This document shows positions 46,530 through 57,544 of a stretch of DNA of 64,000 nucleotides, in pieces. Position 1 is the stretch's first letter, and each line of letters opens with the position of its first letter. The notes under the pieces are model-generated. The model saw only the letters and a list, made by a program, of their open reading frames with translations, did no database searches and was not told the origin of the DNA. Origin of the DNA: Undaria pinnatifida (lineage: Eukaryota; Sar; Phaeophyceae; Laminariales; Alariaceae); contig JABAKD010000025.1 of assembly GCA_012845835.1 (NCBI GenBank), forward strand, positions 27,213,504 to 27,277,503, given 5' to 3'. Both the position numbers and the translations under genes were made by a program.

Positions 46530-47561
46530 TTGGTGGAGACCCTGGCGCGGGGATCCGTGGCGGAAAGTACCCAGAAAAACTACTGGGGAAATGTGAAAGA
46601 TCTGGGTGGAGGAAAGGAGGTTGCAGGGGAAGGGGCCCTGGCTGCACGAACTCGGGGACACCGATCAGATTCTAGAAGAAGTGTTGGAATTCATGGCGTC
46701 CTGATGTTTCGTGCATAACAATCAGAAGTCGACTGTCAATGGGTATTTGGCCGCGATCAAATACTACCACAAGATGTGTACAGGATGGGAATTGCCCACC
46801 TCGCATTGTATGATCGTAGCCGTAGGAAAAGGGATTGACAGGGCGCACGGCATGACACCGAAGAAATCGACCGTCCGGTTACCTTTGACTTGGTTGATTT
46901 TGTCGCAAGGGCGGCGAGTAGTGACAACTACCGTTGACAAAGGGGTTGTCATGTTGGCTGGGTCTGACGTTGTCCTACCTTTCGCTGTGTAGAGCGTCGG
47001 AGTTGCGGGCGTACGCGGACGGAAAAGTTCACCCCGAGTTCTGTTTGACACGAAATTCCCTGACCTTTCTCTCCGGAGAAGAGCGACTCTCGTTTGAGAA
47101 TCGCGCGCGCGCGAATGCAGTGCAGGTGCGGTTTCGGACGTCGAAAAGCGAACAGCAGCGCGAAGGGTGCACGATCACCCGAACAAGGGCCGCAGGGGCG
47201 GCGTTGGACGCAGGAAGCTTGGCAGGAGCCTTCGAAGCCCTGCCGGAGCTTCGAACCGTACACCCCCAACTCCCAGGGGAGGCCCCGCTCACCGTCAGGC
47301 GCACGCCTTCGGGTTGGAATGTCTTTACCCGAAACGGAAGCGGTAGCAGCGTTGAGGCTGATGGTTGGAAGTAGCGGTCGAGATCCAGCCCAGTATGCGT
47401 TGCACTCAGGAAGGATCGGGGGGGCAACCCAGTTGGCCGCGCAAGGGATCCCGGAGCTGCAGATACAACGCGCAGGCAGATGGAAGTCCCGTGCGTTCAT
47501 GACTTACGTACGGGCGGCTGGGGAAGGCGCCGATTCGGTATCTGCGGCCCTAGCGAAGTAG
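46530..47561 (+). pseudogene. DIRS tyrosine recombinase, frame-disrupted
   Basis: A core-binding-like part (VAESTQKNYWGNV, then STVNGYLAAIKYYHKM) leads to the catalytic domain in three successive frames. The first catalytic arginine is in LCRASELRA (AGA at 46,991), the HxxR box is HSGRIGG (47,403-47,414) and the tyrosine is in AFMTYVRAAG (TAC at 47,505). Catalytic residues are preserved, so the inactivating lesions are frame changes near 46,715, 46,950 and 47,300. Enzymes of this kind integrate circular DNA copies without the target-site staggered cut used by aspartate integrases. Confidence 0.9.
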
Positions 47562-47675
47562 GGGTCGTCGTTTTCAGGCTGCCCATATGGTGTGAGAGTT
47601 TTGTTATAGCCCCGCAAGGGAAGGAGCGGGGCATGGGTTTTTTTCGGGTTAGCCTGATAACGTATTAAGTTTTCG

Positions 47676-47925
47676 CTTGGGGGGGGGGTTCGTAGTTATT
47701 ATTTGGGTTAAACTCACGGCGCGCCCCCTGGCGGGTTTTGTATTGCGTTGCGCGGCGTGCCTCTGCTTTCGCAGGTTTTTCCTTGGGCACCGCCGTAAAA
47801 CGCGCCGGCATTCGAAAACTAATAATCCAGAATCTCTTGAGCTGCAACAAACACGCCCAAACCCATACACGCAGCACTGTCCGTCGGTTGACACGACAAG
47901 AACAGCACGAGGCCTTTTTGTTCTT
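47676..47925. other. Flank of DIRS element, no gene
   Basis: A G-run at 47,680-47,689 is followed by unique sequence. Short overlapping frames on both strands are unsupported. Confidence 0.5.
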
Positions 47926-47927
47926 TT

Positions 47928-48250
47928 TTGTTAATCTTCAGCCTAGTTATTATCCTTACTCACGCACTCCCCCCCAGCAGTAGTAACTCAGATCCGGGGT
48001 CACGTAGCGGGCCCTCCTCCCCCCTCCCCACTACGGTGCGTGCCTTCATGTTTATCGCGAGAATAATTCAGCATTTTCTTCCCTCGTCCACTCGCGTCGA
48101 ATTGTACCTACCCACACTACTGCTAATAGGAGTCGATCACTTTTACTTTGTTTTATTTTCACAAAGCCAGAATATCACCACAGTGGGAATCGGGCTCAAG
48201 GACCAACACCAGTAGTATTCGAGGGCAACCTTTAGACCACCGGGGCGACC
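47928..48250 (-). mobile_element. tRNA-headed SINE (family A), minus copy
   Basis: Read on the minus strand: GGTCGCCCCGGTGGTCTAAAGG (A box region), GGTCCTTGAGCCCGATTCCC (B box region), then the body with GTAGGTACAATTCGACGCGAG and GTGACCCCGGATCTGAG, ending near 47,928. The body is also found at 11,150-11,325 and the whole at 13,168-13,520. It lies directly against the start of the right long repeat. Confidence 0.78.
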
Positions 48251-51200
48251 GGTTCCAGGAAATGCGAACAATTATAGCGTGCGGTAGGCGTGGAGGCCTC
48301 GACATCAACTATCAATCTCTTTCGCCGTTTTGCGACCGGAGGCTGCGGAAGTTTTGGCCGCGGCCTCCATAGGGTCAGACTTCTTGCAACAGTCTTCGTC
48401 GTGGCATGCGTCGTCATCGGAGGCGTCGGTATCCTCCGCGCCCAGAGGCGCTTTAGAAAGGAGGATCATGACATGTGGACGTCCGTCGCGGGACGGGGGA
48501 GGGGGAGGGGGTCGCCCCCCCCTTACACTGCTATTTGCATTCTAGCACTGTTCGGCTGCCCTGCCAACCTAACACTACGCTGCTGCTGTTGAGAGGTTGT
48601 AGGTCTCCTTCTCTGGGCTACACCACACAGACCTCTGACTCCCGTTCTATTTCAACACTGCTGTACGCGGCTTTGAGGTTGCGCTCGTGCACCCAACAAT
48701 CCTCCTCTGTGCCTCTGTGCGTCTGCTGCAGTGCGTCCGCTGCACACACGTGCTTCCGACACATCATGCTTTGGGCTGCTGTATCTGCTGCCGCAGCACC
48801 CTAGTGCAGCAGCCTACTTAGTGCTTTAGACAGTGTCCTCTCATTTATTTGTCACACGGCGCACACCTCATTCTCCTGCGGCTGCTGCCTCGCTGCTGCC
48901 GCTGCTCCTCTCTTGCGACTGCTGTAGGTGTGTGCTATGAGCCTTCGCATGTTCCCTCGTGCTATATTAGGCTTCATATAGTCTTCGCCTACGTTTTACG
49001 AAGCAATATCGCGCATATTTGTGACGTGGGCTGCGGAACTAAACCCCCGCCTGAAAAAACCGCCTTCTCCAAGAAACCTTCAAGTGTAAACTGCCACAAA
49101 ACGCTGATTTTCATCTGCTGGCCCTCAGCACTAACCGCCACTCACACCGCACTACATATGTGTCCCGTGGGAGACACCTCCCTCCTAGTAGCGTCTTGCT
49201 CGGAGTTTCTGCGTCTGCTGCCTCGCTGCTGTCGGTTGTCCTCTCTTGCGACTGATGTGGGTGTCTGCTACTGCTGTGGCTGCCTGCTATGAACCTTCGT
49301 GTGTTTGGTCGTGCTAGAATTCTGCGTATATTTGGCTTCGTACCCTCCTTAGTGCCAGTGAGATCACTTGGCACGCTTTGTACAAGTAGTCACTAAATTG
49401 TTTCGCCCCGGCTTCATTTCTTGTCGACTGCTACCTTGGGTCGAACACACATAGGACGCTGACATCCCCCTTGAGCACGTCTCGCGCCCGACGGAATAGC
49501 AACGATACGTGTCGATTAGGCATAGCATGATGGGCAGAACAAGGAATGTTGGCTGTATATAACTACCCACTGGCCCGCGTAGTCACGTGACGACGTGGGG
49601 CGGTGGGTAGTGCTATACAACCAACAAAATATATAGTTTTGCGAGTCCGCCTATTGACTCTCACCGACTTCGTAGCAGGGATCTCCGGGGCTCTTCCCTT
49701 GCTACGCACTAAGTGAGTACGTGGGCCAGCGGGTAGTGCTCTATGTCCAACAAGGAAAGCCAGCTACCTGTTCGACTTCGGGATGAAGGCTGGACGCGGC
49801 ATAGAAATTTGACGGTTTCAAGCGTCAAGTAGGCTCTGAGTTATCTCCAGAAAAAAAAAATCGAAAGGTACCATGGGCCCTACAAGGAGCCTCACGAGAC
49901 CACGTGGTACCGAACGAATGGGCCTTTGGCCCTCTTCATGGTGGTGCGCGTGGGCCATGGTAGGCAGAGACACCAGGCATCTCTTTCCAGCGTTTTGCCG
50001 TGCTTCAATGCGTGCTTCGAAGGTCGTCTCTTATTCGCAAATGTTTGTTGCTGTGCTCTCCAAAACATACGTGTTGAACCTCTGTACCGGCCGCTCTGAC
50101 GGTCCGCTAGCTAACTCGCAGTCGTTTCATTTTCGGTAACTGCCAACTATCCAGCCCCTAGTCAGCCTACAGGTCGACCGCGAAAACACATTCGTTACGA
50201 AGGGTCAGTGCTTCGTGCTGTGTATGCAGCGAGAGCCCTACCTCCACCCGCTTTTCAAGACGGTTTCAATCGCGGCATCGAAGGCTCTGAAGCCTGCCGC
50301 ACCCTCTGCACATGTCACGAATTGAAAATGAAACGACGCCGGGTGGAATGTTGGCATGCGCTCTATAAGCTGGAGGTCTATCGAACAACATGGCGCCCTC
50401 AATCCTGATGGTTTCTCATATCGCCGCCAGGCAATTTACTTCCATTAAAAGACGTGACGAGGTTGTTTGATCCTAGATGTGGACTGTCAAAGTGAAAGCC
50501 CCGCCTAACCGTCGAATAGCCTCCAGCCCCACTCATGCCGCTGTTGCCGTTGGTGCGACACAGCAACGAGCCACAGCATGGGCGTGACCTACGCTTTCAA
50601 CGGTGCATACCTGGTCATCGTTCGCCCTAAGTGTGTGCGTCATTGGTAGTGTGCCCATCTCATCTCATGGCACTGGTACCGGCGTGCTACATCATAGTCT
50701 CTTCCTCCAAAATATACTGACACGTTCTCTTCTGTGTTTAGGAAACGCTAAACAACAGTGACGGAGGTACGATGACGGGGGAGGCTTCTAGGAAGCCACG
50801 ACGGCCCGGCTGCTTTTGCACGGTTGAAATGATCTACTCGCCCGAGCTTATTGCCAAAACGGTGTACGTTGGTACGATCAAGGCCATGCTTGCAAACGAA
50901 GACCATCCTAACCATCACCCACCCACCCCGGCGTTCTTCGGCCACACCTTGATACCTCGGGATTAGGGTCACTGGCGCGCGTATTTTTTGCCGGTAATGG
51001 CGCATCTGCAACCGACGATGTAGAGCTGTCCATGACGTGCACCACATTGCGGAACACAAATCAAGGTCAGGGATGCAACGGAGGCTACACGGCCTTAGGA
51101 CGGCAAACACGCACGACGATAACAACACAACCCACACACCCCACGCCTACCAACTTTAACCCACGACCCACGACTTGTATATTTACAAGCGACGTTTGGC

Positions 51201-51729
51201 GAACTCTGCGCGCCGAAACATGATGACGAAGGCCTCGTGGCGGTGTCGTTGGGGCGAAAACGTTACGTACATTCCACCATTTGTTCGATATTTCCGGCAC
51301 AGCCGTCAGGTGCAGGTTCGACGTCATGTCATCCGTACCTACCGTTTAGCAGGAAGAGTAAATAATGCCAACCTCAGCGCCCAAGTAGCCGCTTACGTCC
51401 AGAAATATAGTTTTAGTCGTGTGCCATTGGAGTCACTGATTGACGATCGCACTATGCAAGCAAGAGCGTTCCAACCTGTATCACCGATGTTTTGCACTAC
51501 TGACACGTCCTCTTCCGTGCCCTTGCCGTCGCTGCAACACACGTCCTGATCGCGTATCCACCCGACCGTGATGCTGGAATTGACACCATCTCACGCGGAG
51601 CCAAGCCTGACGAAGCGCGACAACTGCGGCTGCTGGTTTCGACCCATTACACACACGGGCACGTCATAGCGACTCTGAACCGCGGCATCATCATCCGGTT
51701 GGATCTTTTGTGGGAACACGAGGGGATAG

Positions 51730-51882
51730 CGGTCGTGGCCTGTTGCCTGGACTCCGTCTGGGAAGACCCCGCCAGCCGGCCGGCCGGAATTGGTCTTCTA
51801 CTACAAGGGCTGTGCTCTACGGCGCTACCGCTTGAATAATCCCGACGACGCCAGGCTGGGAACTCGTCACTTCGTTGACAGG
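51730..51882 (+). pseudogene. Possible decayed transposase segment (right copy)
   Basis: The same 51-codon open segment as at 4,356-4,508, between a TAG at 51,727 and a TGA at 51,883. It reads RPELVFYYKGCALRRY and ends HFVDR. The aspartate of the presumed catalytic block is replaced by tyrosine. Identification is by eye only. Confidence 0.3.
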
Positions 51883-54800
51883 TGACATGGTCCTGTCCCG
51901 ATTTTGGCAAGCCCTTCGTTGTCGGTGAATCTGGTCGTGCGTTGGCCGTCATTGCTTGCGATACAAGGATTGGGGATGGGCCCGACGTGTTCGATGTTCC
52001 GTGCGTAGTAATGACGAAGGTCGTCATGACATTGTCCTTCGCCCCCACATTACCTACGATTTCGGTCGGCTTCGACGTGTGGTCAGCTATCGAAGGGTTC
52101 GAATTGGGCATACCTGTGTTGGCGTCCTCAACACGAGCACGCCACAGTCGGCTAGAATACGACGCCTATAACGGGCAAGGTATACCCACATTTAACCTCT
52201 TCTCCAAGAAGAAATACGAAACGGAGCCTAGCACTACGCCACGCGTGTGTCTCTTGCACCTTAGCGGAAAATACGCCTCAACTTAGGTTCCGTTTCCGGG
52301 GGCATTCGGAGGCGGATTGAGCCGTTTCCTGCTCTCCCGAGGCACGGGATGATTCGACGGTACGGGGCGTTGACGATGACGGCAACGAATGTTTTTTGTG
52401 GAATAGTTCCATGGCGGAGAGCAGCAACCTGTGGATCCACGGTACGCCTGCTCCACGCATTTCCTAGTTTCCTTCTCTTGACAAACCGGTCTCTTTAGTC
52501 GTTAACGCTGCCAAGTCGACCCTGGGCGATACGGATGACGACATAGGCTCCAAACGTTCCGCGAAAGGCTTCTTGCGCACGTTTGCACGATGGCTGGATC
52601 TTCGCTAGGAGCACAGCTGACTGAGTAACGGCTCTTTGTTCCTGCAGTAGATTCGCGTTTCCAAGTTGGCACCTCGCCGACGGCGTTCATATACGACGTG
52701 AAACGACATGACTATACGCCTCCACCGTTGCCGTGACACAGACGCGACGTCATTACCCGAAGGACTTAACAGGCGATTGCAAAATGTGTGTCAAGATCAC
52801 GACGATGTAATCTTCACCGCGCTTGTTACTCCCTTTCGTCAGGGTTCGGGCACATTGTCAAGCAGATGTCTCCAATGCTGTCGGAGTTCCTCCTTTTAAA
52901 GTGCGGTTTGGTGAGAAACGAGTGCTTCTTAGCTTTCGACGATTAAACATTGGAGGCAGAGGACTTCTTCCTCCGAGTGTGTGGGCGGGGTGGGGGCCCA
53001 AGTAACATTGATCGAGGGGAGCTGGCGAGTGCTATGATCAAGCAACGACACGCTCATGATTCCCAAGGAGAGGGGAGAAGAAGGGTTGGGGAGTGAGGCG
53101 GGGGGCGGGGAAGAGTGGACGGGCGGACAAGGGTTGGATGCTACTCTCTGGGGGTGGCGTGCTTGGCAGCGAATAAATTGTAGCAATTGTGACGTAAATA
53201 GATAGTATTCGATGTCCGGTCTAGCCTCCCCTTGGCGGTGTCGTAGCCACGGACCCACCACTCCCCGTCGACAGGTCGCACGCCGGGGGGGGTTTAAAAG
53301 TGGCACACGAGCCGCTTGTACCGGGGAGTTTGGAGCGCTCGGAACGCCCATACCTTAGACGGTAACGTGTACAACCTAAACTAGGGTATGTTTGCATAGC
53401 GCCCGGCGCCGCGTCAGCACGTCAAACGTTACTTTCCAGCGGAGCCTGAGTCATCAACGGAGCGGGGAAGTGGTTCGCACATTATCACTGATGTTCAACA
53501 AGAAAGTTCTGAAGTTGAAAAAAAAACAGCGAACGAAACACCGTGGGCACATGTTAGAGCAAACGGCCGGATAAACTACCGGCGAAATGATAGTTCGAGA
53601 CGGCGAGATTTCTCGTCTGCGACAGACACCGGTGGACAAAACAAGCAACTGCACCATGGAATGACAACGGGGCGCGCCGGTGAGGCACTCTGGCCCACAC
53701 CATCGTCACAGTATTCATGACACGGCCGTGATATGTGGCTGGCGCGAGCCGGGCGTCTGATAGAAACACATTTTGGCGCTGCTGTGAAGAAAATAGGTGA
53801 CGAAAAAGACCATCGTTCCGTTTTCACGACAGGAGCGGCACGGGGGGATCTTCCACCGATGCCTTCTTTCACGATTTTGTAAAAAAGAGACTTAGAAGCA
53901 TCGCGTTCCCATCGGCATCGGTAATTCGACGTCGGGCTTGGTATGGTGGCGTCGGTGGCGGGCGGGGGGCATGAGGATGGAGGCACCCTATTACGCTGAA
54001 ATCGACCATGTGGGACAAAGGGTTTTGTCCGCGCAGTATCCGCACTTTACACACGGTTGGGGTGCCGGAACCCAACATAACGCACACGATCGAGCACATT
54101 AAACAAGAAATATACGAAATACCTCACCAGATGAGATAGAACTAATAATTAATTCGATGCGGCTGGCCGGTAACGCTTCCGTGCCTGCTGGCGGGCACTT
54201 CATAGTTTTGTTACCTGCTGGCGGGCGTTTCCTGTTTTCGCCGCTGATCCATATGACCCCGTGCCTGCTAGTGGGCTTTTCGTATAGAATTCAACGTCTC
54301 AGCTGGCGTTTCGTTACAGGTTCGGGCACAGCTACTGTCCTCCTGTGCAACAGCTGAAGTTTTAGGTTGAGGTGGACGAGGTGTATCTTGTATTTCAAGA
54401 ATGCGGCAGACGTACCAATCTTCGCTTTTTGCATGACCGCTCGCAAGCATTTCTGTCTGCCTCGAACCTCTGCGACAGCCTCCACAGAGGGCACAGTGCA
54501 GCGTGCAGAAAAACACTACCAGTACAATAGTACTGCCGCCCCCTCGTGTGCATCACCTGAATGCCCCTGTGTGGAGCTCTGCCACCCGTGGGCGGTCAGT
54601 ACGTTTTTCTGGGTGTGCCGATGCCGGAATCCGGTTCGATTTGTGTTTGTTGGTTGACCTCGCTCGTGCAAGATTCATCGCAGCAGCCGACAGCCTTTCA
54701 GTGCACTGCTGACACTGGTAGAATTGTGGCCTCAGGCGAAACCTTACCTCGACCGACTCTAACCGTGCTCGTCCGAGCGAAGCTCCTCCGAGGATGAAAT

Positions 54801-55654
54801 ACACACGCCAGTTGCTCGCTCTGCTGTCTGTCCCAGTTGTCTCTGCCTGGAATGCTTGTGTTGTGTCTGTTACAGCTCTGCTGGTTTGTCATTGCGCGAA
54901 GTCGCATGGTTTGCTTTCCACAAGAAAAGCGCTGCTAAACGAAATCCTGATGCCCTTGTTTGTCCAACATACCAAGTACGCAGGCCGCGGTAGGGTTTTC
55001 AGTACTCTGCTATGATTCTGTGCTGTGCGGCGGTCGGGGTTTGCGCCGCTCGAGTTCTTGCGGCCGCGCGAGGTGTAGTCTCGCTCACACGATGACCTGA
55101 ATCACCAGACACAGCTGCAGCTTCGCGCGTATCAAATCGGCTGTTCGCACATCTACCAATTCATCAGCATATTGCTGGGTATGGCCGGCTACCAATCGGT
55201 CGGCGTACTTCCCAAACACTCTGGAAATACATTCAATCGATCGTACTCAAAGCTGACGGTTTACGTTTTTTTCTGTATACAGCTCGATCTTAGTAAAAAT
55301 CGCGGAGCGGCATGCGGAGGAACATCAAATTTTGAACCAATTTCCGACGGACATCACCGCCGTGTTCAATTTCACTAGTCTCTAACGGGTACACTATTGT
55401 TTTTCAACCTCACACACCGCATGATAATGCTGCTGCTGTTGACTGCTTGATGCGCGTGGGGTAGATGTTTTTTGTTGATTATAGCACAGCATGTTGGTAG
55501 TACTAAATTATGGACCGTTGTATGCATATCACATGTGCTGAGCACAACAACAAGCACCAGTTTGAAGCTGCACCCGAATGCTTTTTTACGGCGGTTACAT
55601 GAACGTTGCAGCAACACTAGGTTCGGCGCACTTATGTTCGCAGAACAGTAGTAG

Positions 55655-55663
55655 TACCAGGTA
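55655..55663 (+). repeat. TACCAGGTA word in right repeat copy
   Basis: The left copy has TGCCAGGTA at the equivalent place near 8,287, so the word can arise or decay inside a repeat. See findings for the full list. Confidence 0.5.
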
Positions 55664-56229
55664 GGCTACTACAGCAGCATCGACAATATTTATCTGGGCT
55701 GTCCCTACACAGCAGTACCTTCACTTCCGATATACCTGAATGTATTGAAACGCATTATAGATGTATAATCTATCTTTAGGATACGAGCGAACGCCTGGGG
55801 GTTCAAAAATGCAAAACCATCGGCCTCTTGCGTCACCGTTCCTCCGAATGGGAACGTTGTAGAACGTGCTCTTTTGTGTTGCGATTAAATACGGTGCCCT
55901 CCTCATTGCATACCCCGCATAAGGAGTTAAGTTCATTCCTTTGGCCAGGTACCGTAGCGGTGGGGACTACAAGCACAGCGTCGCCCTACGGCGCTTGGCC
56001 GGCTTAGGCTGCAATGCATGCAATACAACCGATATGAAAGTTGCCGTGGAAGGACGTGCGCATCGGGCCGTGGGTGCGTGTTTGGTACTTGGTAACACGG
56101 GAGCACATTCGTGAAATTCCTCGTACTTCCTCCATGGGCGTAGGCCAAGGATTCTGGATTCCGGAACCTTTGGTTGAAGGATCTTCCTCCCTCAAGGATG
56201 GCGATGGAGACGTGGTACGATAACCACAA

Positions 56230-57265
56230 CTTCCACAAAGGCGTCCATGGAAGCTGCTACCATGGAAGATTCCGCGAAGAGAAGATCGGGACCCATTTCC
56301 GCCAAATGTGCGGAAGTTTTAAAGGGCAGATTCGGCGGAAGCATCCGAAGCCGGGAAGCCATTTCCGCGCGAAGTTCATGGAAGCTTTCATGGAAGCTCC
56401 CATCCAAACGCTCATGAAAGTAGCCTCCATGGAAGTAGCTTCCGTGAAAAAGAATGCCCCCACGAGCTTCCGTCCAAACCTCCTTGGAAGTAACTTCGAA
56501 AGAAGGTTTCATGCAAGCTGCCGTCGAAACGCTGTTGAAAGGTTTCGTGGAAACTGCTTCCATGGAAGTCTACTTTTTACTTCCATGACAACATGACATT
56601 TAAGTAAAAAATAAACCTCTTTCATGAATATGTTATTACTTAAAAAAACGTTAATTGCTTCCACCATGGGAGTGGGTTTCCGTCGGAGCTGTCGTGGAAG
56701 GCGCTGAGATTCCGTGGAAGCTTTTACAGCTTCCACGGAAGTAAAACGTGAATTTCCGTAGTAGTAGCTTCCGACTTTTCGTGGAAGCTACTTTTAAAGC
56801 TCTCACGAAACGTTTTCGTGGGGGCTTTCGTGGAAGCCGCTGAGCTTCCGTGGAAACTGCGGAAGCTTCCATGGAAGTAAAACGTAAAATTCCGTGGAAA
56901 TGCTTTCGTGGAAGCTTTCGTAGAAGTTTCGTGGAAGCTTCCGTGGAAGCTTCCGTGGAAGCTCTCGCGGAAGCCACTGAGCTTCCGTGGAAGCTGCGGA
57001 AGCTTCCATGGAAGTAAAACGTAAAATTCCGTGGAAATGCTTTCATCGAAGCTACTTCCATGGAAGCTTCCGTGGAAGCTTTCGTGGAAGTTTCGTGGAA
57101 GGTTTCGTGGAAGTGGCTTCCGCGGCATCTTCTACTACATCCATGGAAGATTCCACAGAAGTTTTCGTGGAAACTACTTCCATGGAAGCTTTCGCGAAAG
57201 ATTCCGTATTTTCTTCTATGAAAGCTTTCACGGAAGCTTTTATGAACTTCCACGCAAAAAACAAT
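56230..57265. repeat. GAAGCTTCC 12-bp array (right copy of long repeat)
   Basis: Counterpart of 8,880-9,800. Units of TTCCGTGGAAGC and TTTCGTGGAAGC type are interrupted by conserved unique stretches such as AGTAAAACGTAAAATTCCGTGG, which occurs about every 120 bases. This gives a higher-order repeat. Frames of up to 232 codons are repeat artefacts. Confidence 0.85.
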
Positions 57266-57544
57266 TAGTACAGGAGACCGGCAAGCAACGAAACCTCGAG
57301 CTGGGTGACGGTAAGGAGGGACCGAGACAACACCTGACCATTGTGGCATTGGGTTAGAGAGGCGGAAGGAGCAGGTCGCGGTGAAAGGTGGTGGGGCGCC
57401 GTGTGTGATAGATCGGCGGGAAGCTCAAAGTTCGTTCCATATGGAGAGCAGGCTCTACGTTTAAAGCTCCATGTAGACTTTAAAGCACGGCGAACAGCCC
57501 CTGAGTGCATGTTTTAGATTTTCGTATTTTCAAAATTTCATTTC

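Larger units (their letters stand above)
41690..47675 (+). mobile_element. DIRS-type tyrosine-recombinase retrotransposon, degenerate
   Basis: Gag-like sequence, reverse transcriptase with YVDD, RNase H and a C-terminal tyrosine recombinase appear in that order on one strand. This combination, with no aspartate-type integrase, defines DIRS-like elements. At least four frameshifts or stops break the polyprotein. Borders are approximate: I did not find convincing inverted terminal or split direct repeats. The left end lies within about 100 bases of the right arm of the giant inverted repeat. Confidence 0.85.
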
